A stretch of 64,000 nt of DNA from Actinophytocola sp963727495 (GTDB taxonomy: Bacteria; Actinomycetota; Actinomycetes; Mycobacteriales; Pseudonocardiaceae): assembly GCA_963727495.1 (NCBI GenBank), contig CAVSGQ010000005.1:1-64000 (forward strand). Direction: 5' to 3'. Position numbers and translations under genes: made by a program. Of the stretch, positions 18,433 to 28,476 are shown one piece after another. The notes beneath the pieces were generated by a model. The model saw nothing but the letters and a program-made list of their open reading frames with translations, was not told the origin of the DNA and made no database searches. The stretch's first letter is position 1. Each line of letters begins with the position of its first letter.

Positions 18433-20936
18433 GTGCGGGTTCCCGTCAGCTGGCTCACCGAGCATCTCGAGACGGACGAGAAGTTCACCGCCGAGCAGCT
18501 CGCCGACGCGTTCGTCCGGGTCGGCATCGAGGTCGAGGAGGTCACCTCGCTGGGCGAGGTGACCGGGCCCGTCGTGGTCGGCCGGGTGGCCGAGATCGAG
18601 GAGCTCACCGAGTTCAAGAAGCCGATCCGCTACTGCATGGTCGAGGTCGCCGAGCCCGACGACCACGACGCAGGCGGGCCCCGGATGCGCGGCATCGTCT
18701 GCGGTGCCACCAACTTCGTGGAGGGCGACCTGGTGGTCGTCGCGCTGCCCGGCGCGGTGCTGCCGGGCGGGTTCGCCATCTCCGCGCGCAAGACCTACGG
18801 CCGGACCAGCGACGGCATGATCTGCTCCGCGCGCGAGCTCGGGCTCGGCGACGAGCACACCGGCATCCTGGTGCTGCCCAGCGGTGAGGCGGGCGCCGGC
18901 GACGACGCGGTCGAGCTGCTCGGGCTGGACGAGTCGGTGATCGAGCTGTCGATCACGCCGGACCGCGGGTACGCGTTCTCCGTGCGCGGCCTCGCCCGCG
19001 AGCTGGCGTGCGCGCTGGACGTGCAGTACCGCGACCCGGCGGCGATCGACGTGCCGGCGGCCGAAGGCGTCGCGTTTCCGGTCGAGATCCAGGACCCGCG
19101 GGGGCTGCCTGCGGTTCGTGGCCCGCCGCGTCACCGGCGTCGACCCGACCGCGCCGACGCCGTGGTGGGTGCGCCGCCGGCTGCTGCTCGCCGGGATCCG
19201 GTCGATCTCGCTGACCGTCGACGTGACCAACTACGTGATGCTCGAGACCGGCCAGCCGATGCACGCGTTCGACACCCCGTCGCTGCGCGGCCGGATCATC
19301 GTGCGCCGCGCGACCGAGGGCGAGAAGCTCACCACGCTCGACGACGTCGAGCGTGCGCTGGACCCCGACGACATCGTGGTGGCCGACGAGTCCGGGCCCG
19401 GTGTCGCTCGCCGGCGTGATGGGCGGCGCGACGACCGAGGTGCGCCCGGACAGCACGGACATCCTGCTGGAGGCGGCGATCTGGGACCCGGCCTCGATCG
19501 CGCGCGCGGTGCGCCGGCACAAGCTGCCGAGCGAGGCGGCGAAGCGGTTCGAGCGGTGCGTGGACCCGCTGCTGCCACCGGCCGCCCTGGAGCGTGCCGC
19601 GCGGCTGCTGCGTGACCACGCGGACGGCAGCATCCAGCCCGGCCGCAGCGACGAGGGCGAGGCGCGCCCGCTGCCGACGGTGACGATGGCGCTCGACCTG
19701 CCCGACCGGGTCGCCGGCGTCCGGTACGAGCGTGGCGTGACCGTGCGGCGGCTGAACCAGATCGGCTGCGGCACCGAGGTCATCACGTCCGAGGACGGGA
19801 CGCCGAGCGTGACCGTGCAGCCGCCGAGCTGGCGGCCCGACCTCGCCGAGCCGGCCGACCTGGTCGAGGAGGTGCTGCGGCTCGAGGGCTACGACACCAT
19901 CCCGTCGGAGCTGCCGGCCGCGCCGCCGGGCACCGGGACGACGGCCGCGCAGCGCCGCCGCCGCACCGTGGCGCGGGCGCTGGCCGAGGCCGGGTACGTC
20001 GAGGTGCTGCCGTTCCCGTTCGTGTCGCCGGCCGTGTGGGACTCGCTGGGCCTGGGCCCCGACGACAGCCGGCGGCGCACGGTGTCGCTGCTGAACCCGC
20101 TCGAGTCCGAGCGCAGCGAGCTCGCCACGACGTTGCTGCCGAGCATGCTGGACGTGCTGGTGCGCAACGTGTCCCGGGGTTCGCGGGACATCGCGCTGTT
20201 CCACATCGGGCAGGTCGTGCTGCCGAAGGCGCAGCAGGTGCCGGTGCCCGAGGTCGGCGTGGCGGGCCGGCCGAGAGACGCGGAGCTCGCGAGCCTGCAC
20301 GCAGCGCTGCCCCAGCAGCCGACCCACGTGGCCGTCATCCTGGCCGGCAACCGCGAGCGGGCCGGCTGGTGGGGCCCGGGCGTCCCGGCCGGCTGGGCGG
20401 ACGCCGTGCGCGCCGCGGAGATCGTCGCCGAGGCGTCCGGCGTGACCCTCACGGTGCGGGCGGGTGACCTGCCGCCGTGGCACCCGGGCCGGTGCGCACA
20501 GCTGCTGGTCGGCGACGTGCCGGTCGGGTACGCGGGCGAACTGCACCCGAAGGTCGTCGACCGGCTGGGGCTGCCGAAGCGCACCTGCGCCATGGAGATC
20601 AAGCTGGACGGCCTCCCGCTGGTGGAGCGCCGGCCCGCGCCGGCCCCGTCGCCGTACCCGCCGGTCCTGCTGGACGTGGCACTGGTCGTCGACGAGGCGG
20701 TCCCGGCCGCCGAGGTCGCCGCCGCCCTGCGCGGTGGCGGGGGAGACCTGCTGGAGGACCTGAACCTGTTCGACGTGTTCACCGGCGAGCAGGTCGGCGA
20801 GGGCAAGCGGTCGCTGGCCTACGCGCTCCGGTTCCGCGCACCCGACCGAACCCTCACCGTCGACGAGGCGACCGCGGCCCGCGACGCCGCCGTCGCCGCC
20901 GCCGGTGAGCGGCACGGAGCCGTCCTCCGCGCCTGA
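18433..20936 (+). CDS. pheT: phenylalanine--tRNA ligase beta subunit, two one-base insertions in the sequence
   Basis: Essential partner of PheS. GTG 18433 has GAAAGG upstream. The protein is complete in three frames. The first covers MRVPVSWLTEHL... to EIQDPRG, including the B2 tRNA-binding-like domain. The second reads CLRFVARRVTGVDPTAPTPWWVRRRL... and the third starts PVSLAGVMGGATTEV. The breaks are an extra G in five Gs at 19100-19104 and an extra C at 19397-19399. Removing both gives 833 residues, the normal length, through the C-terminal anticodon-binding FDX domain. Since the enzyme is essential, these are most likely sequence errors. Confidence 0.95.
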
Positions 20937-21285
20937 CGCGATGGCCGAGCCGTCCTGGCCTGCCCAGGCCGGCCGCCTCGCCCGGACGTCGTCGGTCCAC
21001 GCTCGAGCCCGGCGCGCCGCTGTGGCCGACCCGGCCAACGGCCTGCCAACGCGTCGACGGGCTGCCCAGATCCGCTTGGCGTCCGTCGGGTCGCCGCGCC
21101 CTTGCGTGCCCTGTCTCGGCCACTCCGGCGCCAGATCGCCCGGTGTGGACGTGGCCGGTCGACTGGTCGACCTTGGCCGACCCGCCCGGTTCGTCAGACG
21201 GCTCGGCTTCACCGACCGGCCCGGCCTCGCGATCCGGCCGGCTCGTCCCGTACCTGCGACCCCACCTGGCCCTCGCCCGGAGGCG
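20937..21285. other. GC-rich gap with no gene
   Basis: Open frames on both strands are composed mainly of Arg, Ala, Gly and Pro and have no domain or ribosome site. Nothing recognisable is present between pheT and the convergent acetyltransferase gene. Confidence 0.45.
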
Positions 21286-22074
21286 TCAGCGGAGGCGGCG
21301 GTTCAGTGGGAGCCACGCCACCGCGTGTGCCACCGCCTTGTCGACGTCGAACAGGCGGGTGGCCGCGTGGCCCACCCGGCCGTTCGTGACCGCGCCCGTG
21401 CGTTCGAAGTCCTCGCCGAGGTCGGCGAAGTCGTCGCTGTCGGTGGCCACGTCCCGGTAGGTGACCCACTCGCGCCGACCGTCCCCGGTCAGCACCGCGG
21501 CGCCGAACTCCGTCCTCGGCGCCGGCACGCGGTACTCGGCCAGGTGGAACGCCGTGCACGAGTCGAAGCCCACGCCCAGCAGCAGCACCCGCCCACCCGC
21601 ACGCTCCAGCGCGGCGAGCGGGGAGTGCTCGCCCAGGTGGCTGTCCAGCCGGTGCTCGGCCATCAGCTCGCGCGCGGCACGGCCCACGGCCGCGAACGAC
21701 GCGTGCGGATGGTTGCTCCGCACCGCCCCCGGCCACTGCCGGACCATCTCGCCGACGGCGCCGATGCCGGTGCTCGGCGTGATGCGCGGGTCGAACGCGG
21801 GCATCGACTCCCGGATGGTCGGCCACCACTCCTCGGGCACCGGCGGTCGCGACCAGTGCCGCGGGTCGGAGTTGCCCATCGTCTGCGTCGGGACGACCAG
21901 CGTTCCCCACGGGCCGAGCACGTCCAGTAGCGCCTGCACGACCGCGACCGCGCCGCCGCACACCCAGCCGAACGAGCTGAGCGACGCGTGCGTCAGCGCC
22001 GTGTCGCCCCGGCGTAGGCCCAGCGCGGCGAGATCGGCGGCGATCGTGGCACGGGTCTGCGGTCCGTCCGGCAT
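21286..22074 (-). CDS. AAC(3)-family aminoglycoside N-acetyltransferase-like protein
   Basis: 262 residues from ATG 22074. Family pattern: LAALGLRRGDTALTHASLSSFGWVCGGAVAVVQALLDVLGPWGTLVVPTQT, then PVPEEWWPTIRESMPAFDPRITPS, RSNHPHASFAAVGRAA and SPLAALERAGGRVLLLGVGFDSCTAFHLAEY. AAC(3) enzymes transfer acetyl from acetyl-CoA to an amino group of aminoglycosides. Many chromosomal actinobacterial homologues have other or unknown substrates, so a resistance phenotype is not implied. Confidence 0.85.
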   Translation of the reverse strand: MPDGPQTRATIAADLAALGLRRGDTALTHASLSSFGWVCGGAVAVVQALLDVLGPWGTLVVPTQTMGNSDPRHWSRPPVPEEWWPTIRESMPAFDPRITPSTGIGAVGEMVRQWPGAVRSNHPHASFAAVGRAARELMAEHRLDSHLGEHSPLAALERAGGRVLLLGVGFDSCTAFHLAEYRVPAPRTEFGAAVLTGDGRREWVTYRDVATDSDDFADLGEDFERTGAVTNGRVGHAATRLFDVDKAVAHAVAWLPLNRRLR

Positions 22075-22105
22075 GCCGTCATCCTGCCGTGCCGTGCACC
22101 GCGGT

Positions 22106-22813
22106 TCAGAGGTGCTTGGTCGCCTCCTTCCGGGACAGCGGCGAGAGCGTCGGGTGGGCGTCGACGAACGCGCGTACCCACGCCGGTTCGGTGCGGGCGA
22201 ACTGCCGCAGCGCCCAGCCGATGCCCTTGCGGATGAAGAAGTCGCGATCGCCGAGGTTGGCCTCGATGCAGTAGGTGAGCAGGTCCGTGTCGGTGTCCTC
22301 CTTCGACCCCAGCTGGCAGATGATCGACGTGCGGCGGCGCCACAGGTCGTCGTCGGTGGCCCACCGCCGCAGCACGGGCGTGACCGCGGGGCGGTAGGCC
22401 CGCAGTAACGACCCGATCCGCCGGCTCGCCAGCTCGTCCACGTAGTCCCACCAGGCGCCGGTGACGATCAGCTCGTCGTACATCGGCAGCAGGTGGGGTG
22501 TCTGCCAGGCCGCGTAGCTGCGGTACCCGGTGAGATCGATCGCCAGGTACCGCTCCTCTCGGTACTCCGCGTCACGCCACAGCGTGAGCACCGCGGCCCG
22601 CCACGCGTCCACATCGGACATCGGATGCTCGGCGAACAGCCGACGACCGAGCGTGCGGCGCGCCGGGGACGGTACGCCGCGGAACGGCATCTCCGACTTC
22701 ATGTACCGCTGCATGTCGGGTGCCTTGCGCGGGTCGGCGAGCTCGGCCAGGCCCGCGCGGGCCGCGGCGAGGAACGTCGTGGACGCGGTGGTGAGAGCGT
22801 GTGTGTCGGTCAT
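22106..22813 (-). CDS. DNA alkylation repair protein (HEAT-like, AlkC/AlkD type)
   Basis: 235 residues from ATG 22813 (MTDTHALTTASTTFLAAARAGLAELADP). All-helical HEAT-like pattern, with MQRYMKSEMPFRGVPSPARRTLGRRLF, AWWDYVDELASRRIGSLLRAY and DRDFFIRKGIGWALRQFARTEP, which are the DNA-contact and catalytic regions of AlkD-type glycosylases. It removes alkylated purines from DNA without base flipping. It lies 31 bp downstream of the divergent tail of the acetyltransferase gene on the same strand, so both could be cotranscribed. Confidence 0.88.
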   Translation of the reverse strand: MTDTHALTTASTTFLAAARAGLAELADPRKAPDMQRYMKSEMPFRGVPSPARRTLGRRLFAEHPMSDVDAWRAAVLTLWRDAEYREERYLAIDLTGYRSYAAWQTPHLLPMYDELIVTGAWWDYVDELASRRIGSLLRAYRPAVTPVLRRWATDDDLWRRRTSIICQLGSKEDTDTDLLTYCIEANLGDRDFFIRKGIGWALRQFARTEPAWVRAFVDAHPTLSPLSRKEATKHL

Positions 22814-23003
22814 GTCGGCGAAGCTACGCCAGGGCACCGACAAAAACGGTCGTGCCCGGTAACCGGTACGTTGCGCAGCGTGCGTCACGATCCAGCAAAC
22901 CGACGAATGGCGTATTCCCTGGCGCGGATCCCGGCGGCAGGCTCGTGCGGTGTCCTTGAGCTGCAGTGATCCAAAGGACGACAAGTAGAAGGAATGGGGC
23001 AAA

Positions 23004-24620
23004 GTGAACAGATTCGTTGCCGTGACAGCGGCGGCGGCGGTTGTGGTCGGCGGGCTGGTCGTCGCTCCACTGGCGACTGCCGAGCAGGCCAAACCAGCGC
23101 ATCACCAGAAGGAATTCACCCCGGATCCCATCCAATGGGGTGAATGTGACAGCCCGCGGCTCGCTCAGGCCGGCGCGCAGTGTGGTTTCGTCACCGTTCC
23201 GCTGGACTACGCCAAGCCGAACGGTGAGAAGATCAAGCTGGCCGTGTCACGGGTGACCCACAAGAGCCCGGACTCCGAGTACCAGGGCCCGATGCTGGTG
23301 AACCCCGGCGGTCCCGGTGGCTCCGGTCTGATCTACGCGATCTTCGGCGACTTCGTTCCTGACGGTGGCGGTGACGACTACGACTGGATCGGCTTCGACC
23401 CGCGCGGCGTGGGCTCCAGCGAGCCGTCGCTGAGCTGCATCCCCGACTTCGACGGCTACAACCGGCCGTTCTACGTCCCGATCACGCCCGGCCTCGAGCA
23501 CGCCTGGAAGAAGCGGTCCAAGGACTACGCGGACGCGTGCGAGACGAACGGCGGCAAGCTGCTCGATCACCTGACCACGATCGAAGCCGCCAAGGACATG
23601 GACAGCATCCGCAAGGCGCTGGGTGCCGACCAGATCAACTACTACGGGTTCTCCTACGGCACCTACCTCGGCCAGGTGTACGGCACGCTGTTCCCGGAGC
23701 GGTTCCGCAGGGTGATCTTCGACGGCAACGTCAACCCGGAACGCGTCTGGTACGACGCGAACATCGACCAGGACATCGCGTTCGACCACAACATCAAGAT
23801 CTACTTCAACTGGGTCGCGAAGTACGACAGCGTCTACCACCTGGGCAAGACCGAGCGTCAGGTCGAGAAGCTGTACTACTCGCAGGAGGCGAAGCTGCTG
23901 CGCAAACCGGCCGGCGGCAAGATCGGTCCGGACGAGTTGTCGGACATCTTCCTGTCCGCGGGCTACTACGTCTACGGCTGGGAGGACGTGGCCAACGCGT
24001 TCGCCGCGTGGGTGCACGACGGTGACTACCAGCCGCTGGTCGACCAGTACGGCAGCCCGCCGTTCGACGACAACGGGCACGCGATCTACCTCGCGGTCGT
24101 CTGCACCGACGCGAAGTGGGTGACCAACTACAACCGCTTCCGCCTCGACCAGTGGATCACGCACTTCAAGGCCCCGTTCGAGACCTGGGGCAATGCCTGG
24201 TTCAACGGCCCGTGCCTGTACTGGCCCGCCCGCTCGCACCACCCGCTGAACATCGACGGCAGGGGTGTGCAGAGCGCGCTGCTGATCAACGAGACGCTCG
24301 ACGCGGCCACGCCGTACCCGGGCGCGCTCGAGGTCCGCAAGCGGTTCCCGAACTCGGTGCTCATCGAGGGCGTGAACGGCACCACCCACGCGGGTTCGCT
24401 GTCCGGCGTCGAGTGCACCGACAGCAAGATCGTCGCGTACCTGAAGACGGGTGCGCTGCCCGAGCGCAAGCCGGGCAACCACTCGGACGTGCAGTGCGAC
24501 CCGGTGCCGCAGCCGGTTCCGGCAGGAGCCGCGTCGGCCACGGCCGAGAAGAGGTCGGCGTCGGCCTCCTCGGTGTCCGTGCTGCGCGAGGAGCTGGCCG
24601 CGGCCGCGAGCCCGCGCTGA
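23004..24620 (+). CDS. secreted tripeptidyl aminopeptidase-like alpha/beta hydrolase
   Basis: 538 residues from GTG 23004 with GAAGGA upstream. A Sec signal peptide (MNRFVAVTAAAAVVVGGLVVAPLATA, cleaved near residue 26) sends it outside. The catalytic core has an oxyanion segment (MLVNPGGPGGSGL), WIGFDPRGVGSSEP, the nucleophile elbow GFSYGTYLGQ, and a TAP-like C-terminal domain ending in the His region GVNGTTHAGSL. The family cleaves tripeptides from the N-terminus of secreted proteins. The C-terminal 40 residues are Ala/Ser-rich and low in complexity. Confidence 0.92.
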   Translation: MNRFVAVTAAAAVVVGGLVVAPLATAEQAKPAHHQKEFTPDPIQWGECDSPRLAQAGAQCGFVTVPLDYAKPNGEKIKLAVSRVTHKSPDSEYQGPMLVNPGGPGGSGLIYAIFGDFVPDGGGDDYDWIGFDPRGVGSSEPSLSCIPDFDGYNRPFYVPITPGLEHAWKKRSKDYADACETNGGKLLDHLTTIEAAKDMDSIRKALGADQINYYGFSYGTYLGQVYGTLFPERFRRVIFDGNVNPERVWYDANIDQDIAFDHNIKIYFNWVAKYDSVYHLGKTERQVEKLYYSQEAKLLRKPAGGKIGPDELSDIFLSAGYYVYGWEDVANAFAAWVHDGDYQPLVDQYGSPPFDDNGHAIYLAVVCTDAKWVTNYNRFRLDQWITHFKAPFETWGNAWFNGPCLYWPARSHHPLNIDGRGVQSALLINETLDAATPYPGALEVRKRFPNSVLIEGVNGTTHAGSLSGVECTDSKIVAYLKTGALPERKPGNHSDVQCDPVPQPVPAGAASATAEKRSASASSVSVLREELAAAASPR

Positions 24621-24647
24621 CTCCAGCCCCGACGATCGCCTCGACAC

Positions 24648-24683
24648 GACGGGCGCCCCGGCCGAACGGCCGGGGCGCCCGTC
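24648..24683 (+). terminator. hairpin terminator after the peptidase gene
   Basis: A perfect 16-bp stem (24648-24663 with 24668-24683, reading GACGGGCGCCCCGGCC on the left arm) and a GAAC tetraloop, 28 bp after the stop codon. Confidence 0.85.
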
Positions 24684-24763
24684 GCCGTTCGTGCATGTCT
24701 GGTCCAGAGCTGGTGCAGGCGCCCACCGCATGCTGATCGCACCCTAGGCGGAAGGGACCTGAC

Positions 24764-25372
24764 ATGACGACCTCCGAGATGCCCGCGCTTGCCTGGCTGA
24801 GCCCGACGTTCTCGGTGACGGTGCTGGAGTCCGACGACGCGGCCGCGTTCGACGCGCTGCGCCGGTTCGTGCACGACACGCTGGCCGAGCCGGGGCGTGC
24901 GCACGCGGTCCGCGTGCTCGGCGAGATCGCGTTGACCGACCCGGACGACGACGTCGACGGCCTGGGCACGCTGTCCGGCCTGGGCTTCGACGGCTTGTAC
25001 GTCGCGGTGCGGCAGCGCTGGCAGAACCCGCGGTGGATCGACCCGGACGGCGTCACCGGGCTCACCGACCTGACCAACGAGCTCACCGTCGCGCTACGCC
25101 GCCAGCGGCTGGTGGCGCTGCACACGTCGATCTCCGGACCGCTGCTGCGCCGCTGGACCCGCTCGGGCGGCCCCTACCGGTTCCTGCCGGCGAGCGTGCT
25201 CGACATCTACGACCAGCAGTCCATCGGTGCGATCGACGTCGCGCCGGCCATGTCGCGCCTGTCGTCGGGGGACCGGCTGGGCTTCCGCGCCTACCTCGCG
25301 GCGGTCACCGAGGCGCTGGACCTGCTGGACAAGGCGCTGGTGGCCGAGCAGGCGCCGGACCAATTTGAGTGA
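24764..25372 (+). CDS. uncharacterised protein
   Basis: 202 residues from ATG 24764 with GGAAGGGAC upstream. I do not recognise a family. The protein is soluble and mixed in secondary structure, acidic in the middle (TDPDDDVDGLG), with a basic helix LTNELTVALRRQRLVALH and a GPLLRRWTRSGGPYRFLPASVLDIYD block. There are no Cys motifs and no membrane segment. It ends 28 bp before argC, and the argC promoter begins inside its last codons, so it is probably a separate unit. Confidence 0.6.
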   Translation: MTTSEMPALAWLSPTFSVTVLESDDAAAFDALRRFVHDTLAEPGRAHAVRVLGEIALTDPDDDVDGLGTLSGLGFDGLYVAVRQRWQNPRWIDPDGVTGLTDLTNELTVALRRQRLVALHTSISGPLLRRWTRSGGPYRFLPASVLDIYDQQSIGAIDVAPAMSRLSSGDRLGFRAYLAAVTEALDLLDKALVAEQAPDQFE

Positions 25373-25399
25373 CATTGCATGATCGTGCATAATCATCCA
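25365..25399 (+). promoter_or_regulatory. arg operon promoter with ARG box
   Basis: TTGAGT (25365-25370), 17 bp, CATAAT (25388-25393), then the argC GTG only seven bases later, so the message is probably leaderless. Overlapping the -10 is a palindromic ARG-box-like sequence, TTGCAT-GATCG-TGCAT, with a further half-site AATCATCCA. Repression by ArgR with arginine is expected from the family. Confidence 0.75.
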
Positions 25400-25400
25400 G

Positions 25401-26426
25401 GTGACGGTTCGGATCGCGGTCGGCGGGGCCAGTGGGTATGCCGGAGGTGAGCTGCTCCGGCTCCTGCTCGGCCATCCCGAGGTGGAGATCGGTGCGCTGA
25501 CCGCCGGCGGCAACGCCGGGTCACCGCTCGCGGCCCACCAGCCGCACCTGCTGCCGCTGGGCGACCGGGTGCTGGCCGACACCACGCCGGAGGCGCTCGC
25601 CGGCCACGACGTCGTCTTCCTGGCGCTGCCGCACGGGCACTCGGCGGAGATCGCCGCCCGGCTCGACGAGCGGACCCTGGTCATCGACTGCGGGGCCGAC
25701 CACCGGCTGACCGACCCGGGCGACTGGTCACGCTGGTACGGCGGCACGCACGCCGGCGCCTGGCCCTACGGCCTGCCCGAACTGCCCGGCGCGCGCGCCG
25801 CGCTCGCCGGCGCGACCCGGATCGCGGTGCCCGGCTGCTACCCGACCGGCGCCACCCTGGCGCTCGCCCCCGCACTCGCCGCCGGGCTGGTCGAACCGGA
25901 CGTCGTCGTCGTGTCCGTCAGCGGGACCTCGGGTGCCGGCCGGGCGCTCAAGCCGCACCTGCTCGGCTCCGAGGTGCTGGGCTCGGTCACCGCGTACGGG
26001 GTGGGCGGCGCGCACCGGCACACCCCGGAGATCGTCCAGAACCTGGCGAAGGTCGCCGGGCGGCCGGTCAGCGCGTCCTTCACGCCCGTGCTCGCGCCCA
26101 TGCCGCGCGGCATCCTCACCACCGCGTCCGCGCCGGTCACGCCGGGAACGGACGCCGACGCCGCCCGCGAGGTGTACCGCAAGGCCTACGCCGACGAGCC
26201 CTTCGTCCACCTGCTCGAGGACGGCTGGCCCGCGACCGCCGCCACGCTCGGGTCCAACGCGGTGCACGTCCGGGTGACCGTGGACGCCGGCGCGGGCCGG
26301 CTCGTCGCCGTCGCCGCGCTCGACAACCTCACCAAGGGGACCGCGGGCGCCGCCGTCCAGTCCATGAACATCGCGCTCGGCCTGCCGGAGACCGCGGGCC
26401 TGTCCACAGTGGGGGTGGCACCGTGA
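25401..26426 (+). CDS. argC: N-acetyl-gamma-glutamyl-phosphate reductase
   Basis: 341 residues from GTG 25401. Reduces N-acetylglutamyl phosphate to the semialdehyde with NADPH, third step to ornithine. The NADP motif GGASGYAGGELLRLL is near residues 8-22, and the catalytic Cys is in VPGCYPTGATLAL. The GAHRHTPEI loop and LDNLTKGTAGAAVQSMN are also conserved. First gene of the operon; its stop overlaps the argJ start. Confidence 0.97.
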   Translation: MTVRIAVGGASGYAGGELLRLLLGHPEVEIGALTAGGNAGSPLAAHQPHLLPLGDRVLADTTPEALAGHDVVFLALPHGHSAEIAARLDERTLVIDCGADHRLTDPGDWSRWYGGTHAGAWPYGLPELPGARAALAGATRIAVPGCYPTGATLALAPALAAGLVEPDVVVVSVSGTSGAGRALKPHLLGSEVLGSVTAYGVGGAHRHTPEIVQNLAKVAGRPVSASFTPVLAPMPRGILTTASAPVTPGTDADAAREVYRKAYADEPFVHLLEDGWPATAATLGSNAVHVRVTVDAGAGRLVAVAALDNLTKGTAGAAVQSMNIALGLPETAGLSTVGVAP

Positions 26427-27574
26427 CCGTCACCGCCCCCCGGGGCTTCCGGGCGGCGGGCGTCGCCGCCGGCATCAAGTCCAGTGGCGGCAAGGACGTC
26501 ACGCTGGTCGTCAACGACGGGCCGCTCGACGCCGCCGCCGGCGTGTTCACCACCAACAAGGTCAAGGCCGCCCCGGTGCTCTGGTCGCAGCAGGTGCTGC
26601 GCACCGGGCGGGTGCGCGCGGTCGTGCTCAACTCCGGCGGCGCCAACGCGTGCACCGGGCCGGAGGGCTTCCAGGACACCCACGCCACGGCCGAGTACGT
26701 CGCGGCCGCGCTGGGCGTCGGCGCCGCGGACGTCGCGGTGTGCTCGACCGGCCTCATCGGCGAGCGGCTCCCGATGGACAAGCTCAAGTCCGGTGTGGAC
26801 GCCGCGGTGGCCGGGCTGGCGGCCACCCCGGAGGCCGGCCTCGCCGCCGCCACCGCGGTGATGACCACCGACACCGTGCCCAAGCAGGCCGCGCTGGCCC
26901 GGGACGGCTGGGCGATCGGCGGCTTCGCCAAGGGCGCGGGCATGTGCGCGCCCGACATGGCCACGATGCTGTCCGTGCTCACCACCGACGCCGTGGTCGG
27001 CGACCCGGCCGGTGCGCTGCGCACCGCGGTGCGGGCCACGTTCAACCGGCTCGACGTCGACGGCGGCACCTCCACCAACGACACGGTGCTGCTGCTGAGC
27101 TCGGGCGCCTCCGGCGTCGAGGTCGACGCCGCGCGGTTCACCGAGGCGCTGACCGCGGTGTGCGCCGACCTGGTCGCCCAGCTACAGGCGGACGCGGAGG
27201 GCGTCACCAAGCACGTCACGGTGACCGTGCGCGGCGCGGCCTCCGACGCCGAGGCGGTCGCCGCGGCCCGGGTGATCGCGAACGACAACCTGTGCAAGAC
27301 GGCGTTCTTCGGCTCGGACCCCAACTGGGGCCGCGTCGCCATGGCGGTCGGCAACGCGCCCACCGAGTTCGATCCGTCCACACTGGACATCACGATCAAC
27401 GGCGTGCCGGTCTGCCGGGCCGGCGCCGCGGGGGAGGACCGGACCAAGGCCGACCTGTCCGGCCGGGACATCTCCGTCGAGGTCGACCTGCACGCCGGCC
27501 CCGGCTCGGGCACCGTGCTCACCACCGACCTGTCGCACGGCTACGTCGAAGAGAACAGCGCCTACTCCACATGA
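26423..27574 (+). CDS. argJ: bifunctional glutamate N-acetyltransferase / ornithine acetyltransferase
   Basis: 383 residues, GTG overlapping the argC stop. It recycles the acetyl group from N-acetylornithine to glutamate. The autocleavage site with the nucleophilic Thr is in AVMTTDTVPKQA. GGFAKGAGMCAPDMATML and FFGSDPNWGRVAMAVG are further conserved blocks. No separate argA appears in this operon, consistent with the cyclic pathway. Confidence 0.97.
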   Translation: MTVTAPRGFRAAGVAAGIKSSGGKDVTLVVNDGPLDAAAGVFTTNKVKAAPVLWSQQVLRTGRVRAVVLNSGGANACTGPEGFQDTHATAEYVAAALGVGAADVAVCSTGLIGERLPMDKLKSGVDAAVAGLAATPEAGLAAATAVMTTDTVPKQAALARDGWAIGGFAKGAGMCAPDMATMLSVLTTDAVVGDPAGALRTAVRATFNRLDVDGGTSTNDTVLLLSSGASGVEVDAARFTEALTAVCADLVAQLQADAEGVTKHVTVTVRGAASDAEAVAAARVIANDNLCKTAFFGSDPNWGRVAMAVGNAPTEFDPSTLDITINGVPVCRAGAAGEDRTKADLSGRDISVEVDLHAGPGSGTVLTTDLSHGYVEENSAYST

Positions 27575-28476
27575 TCCCCCCCGAGGCACTGGAACGGGCC
27601 GAGGCGACCGAGAAGGCGGCCGTGCTCGTCGAGGCCCTGCCGTGGCTGCAACGCTTCCACGGCGCCACCGTCGTCATCAAGTACGGCGGCAACGCCATGG
27701 TCGACGACGCCCTCAAGGCCGCGTTCGCGCAGGACATGGTGTTCCTCAAGCTCGCCGGTCTGCACCCGGTCGTCGTGCACGGCGGCGGCCCGCAGATCAC
27801 CGCGATGCTCGACCGGCTCGGCATCCCCGGCGAGTTCAGGGCCGGCCTGCGGGTGACCACCCCGGAGACGATGGACGTCGTCCGGATGGTCCTCACCGGA
27901 CAGGTCAGCCGCGAGCTCGTCGGGCTGATCAACGCGCACGGCCCGTACGCGGTCGGCATCTCCGGCGAGGACGCCCGCCTGCTGACCGCGCGGCGCCGCA
28001 CGGCCACGGTGAACGGCGAGGACGTCGACCTCGGCCTGGTCGGTGACGTCGTCGCGGTCGACCCGGACGCGGTGCTCGACATCGTCCGCGCCGGCCGGAT
28101 CCCGGTCGTGTCCACGGTGGCTCCGGACCTCGACGGCCTGGCGCACAACGTGAACGCCGACACCGCGGCCGCCGCGATCGCGGTCGCGCTGCGGGCCGAG
28201 AAGCTGGTGATGCTGACCGATGTCGAGGGCCTCTACGCCGACTGGCCCGACCGGTCCTCGCTGCTCAGCACGATCCGCGCGGGCGAGCTCGCGCGGCTGC
28301 TGCCGAGCCTGGCCAGCGGGATGATCCCGAAGATGGAGGCGTGTCTCGCGGCCGTGCACGGCGGCGTGCCGCGCGCCCACGTGATCGACGGGCGGCTCGC
28401 CCACTCCGTGCTGCTGGAGGTCTTCACCAGCCACGGGGTCGGGACGATGGTGCTGCCGGAGGAGGACGGCGCGTGA
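27571..28476 (+). CDS. argB: acetylglutamate kinase
   Basis: 301 residues, ATG overlapping the argJ stop. Phosphorylates N-acetylglutamate; usually the arginine-inhibited step. The amino acid kinase fold shows VVIKYGGNAMVDD, PVVVHGGGPQITAML, NVNADTAAAAIAVAL and the C-terminal ASGMIPKMEACLAAVHGGVPRAHVIDG. Confidence 0.97.
   Translation: MIPPEALERAEATEKAAVLVEALPWLQRFHGATVVIKYGGNAMVDDALKAAFAQDMVFLKLAGLHPVVVHGGGPQITAMLDRLGIPGEFRAGLRVTTPETMDVVRMVLTGQVSRELVGLINAHGPYAVGISGEDARLLTARRRTATVNGEDVDLGLVGDVVAVDPDAVLDIVRAGRIPVVSTVAPDLDGLAHNVNADTAAAAIAVALRAEKLVMLTDVEGLYADWPDRSSLLSTIRAGELARLLPSLASGMIPKMEACLAAVHGGVPRAHVIDGRLAHSVLLEVFTSHGVGTMVLPEEDGA

Noticed and set aside
20937..21285. Small genes between pheT and the acetyltransferase gene
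   Set aside because: All frames are low-complexity Arg/Ala/Pro, with no start context.
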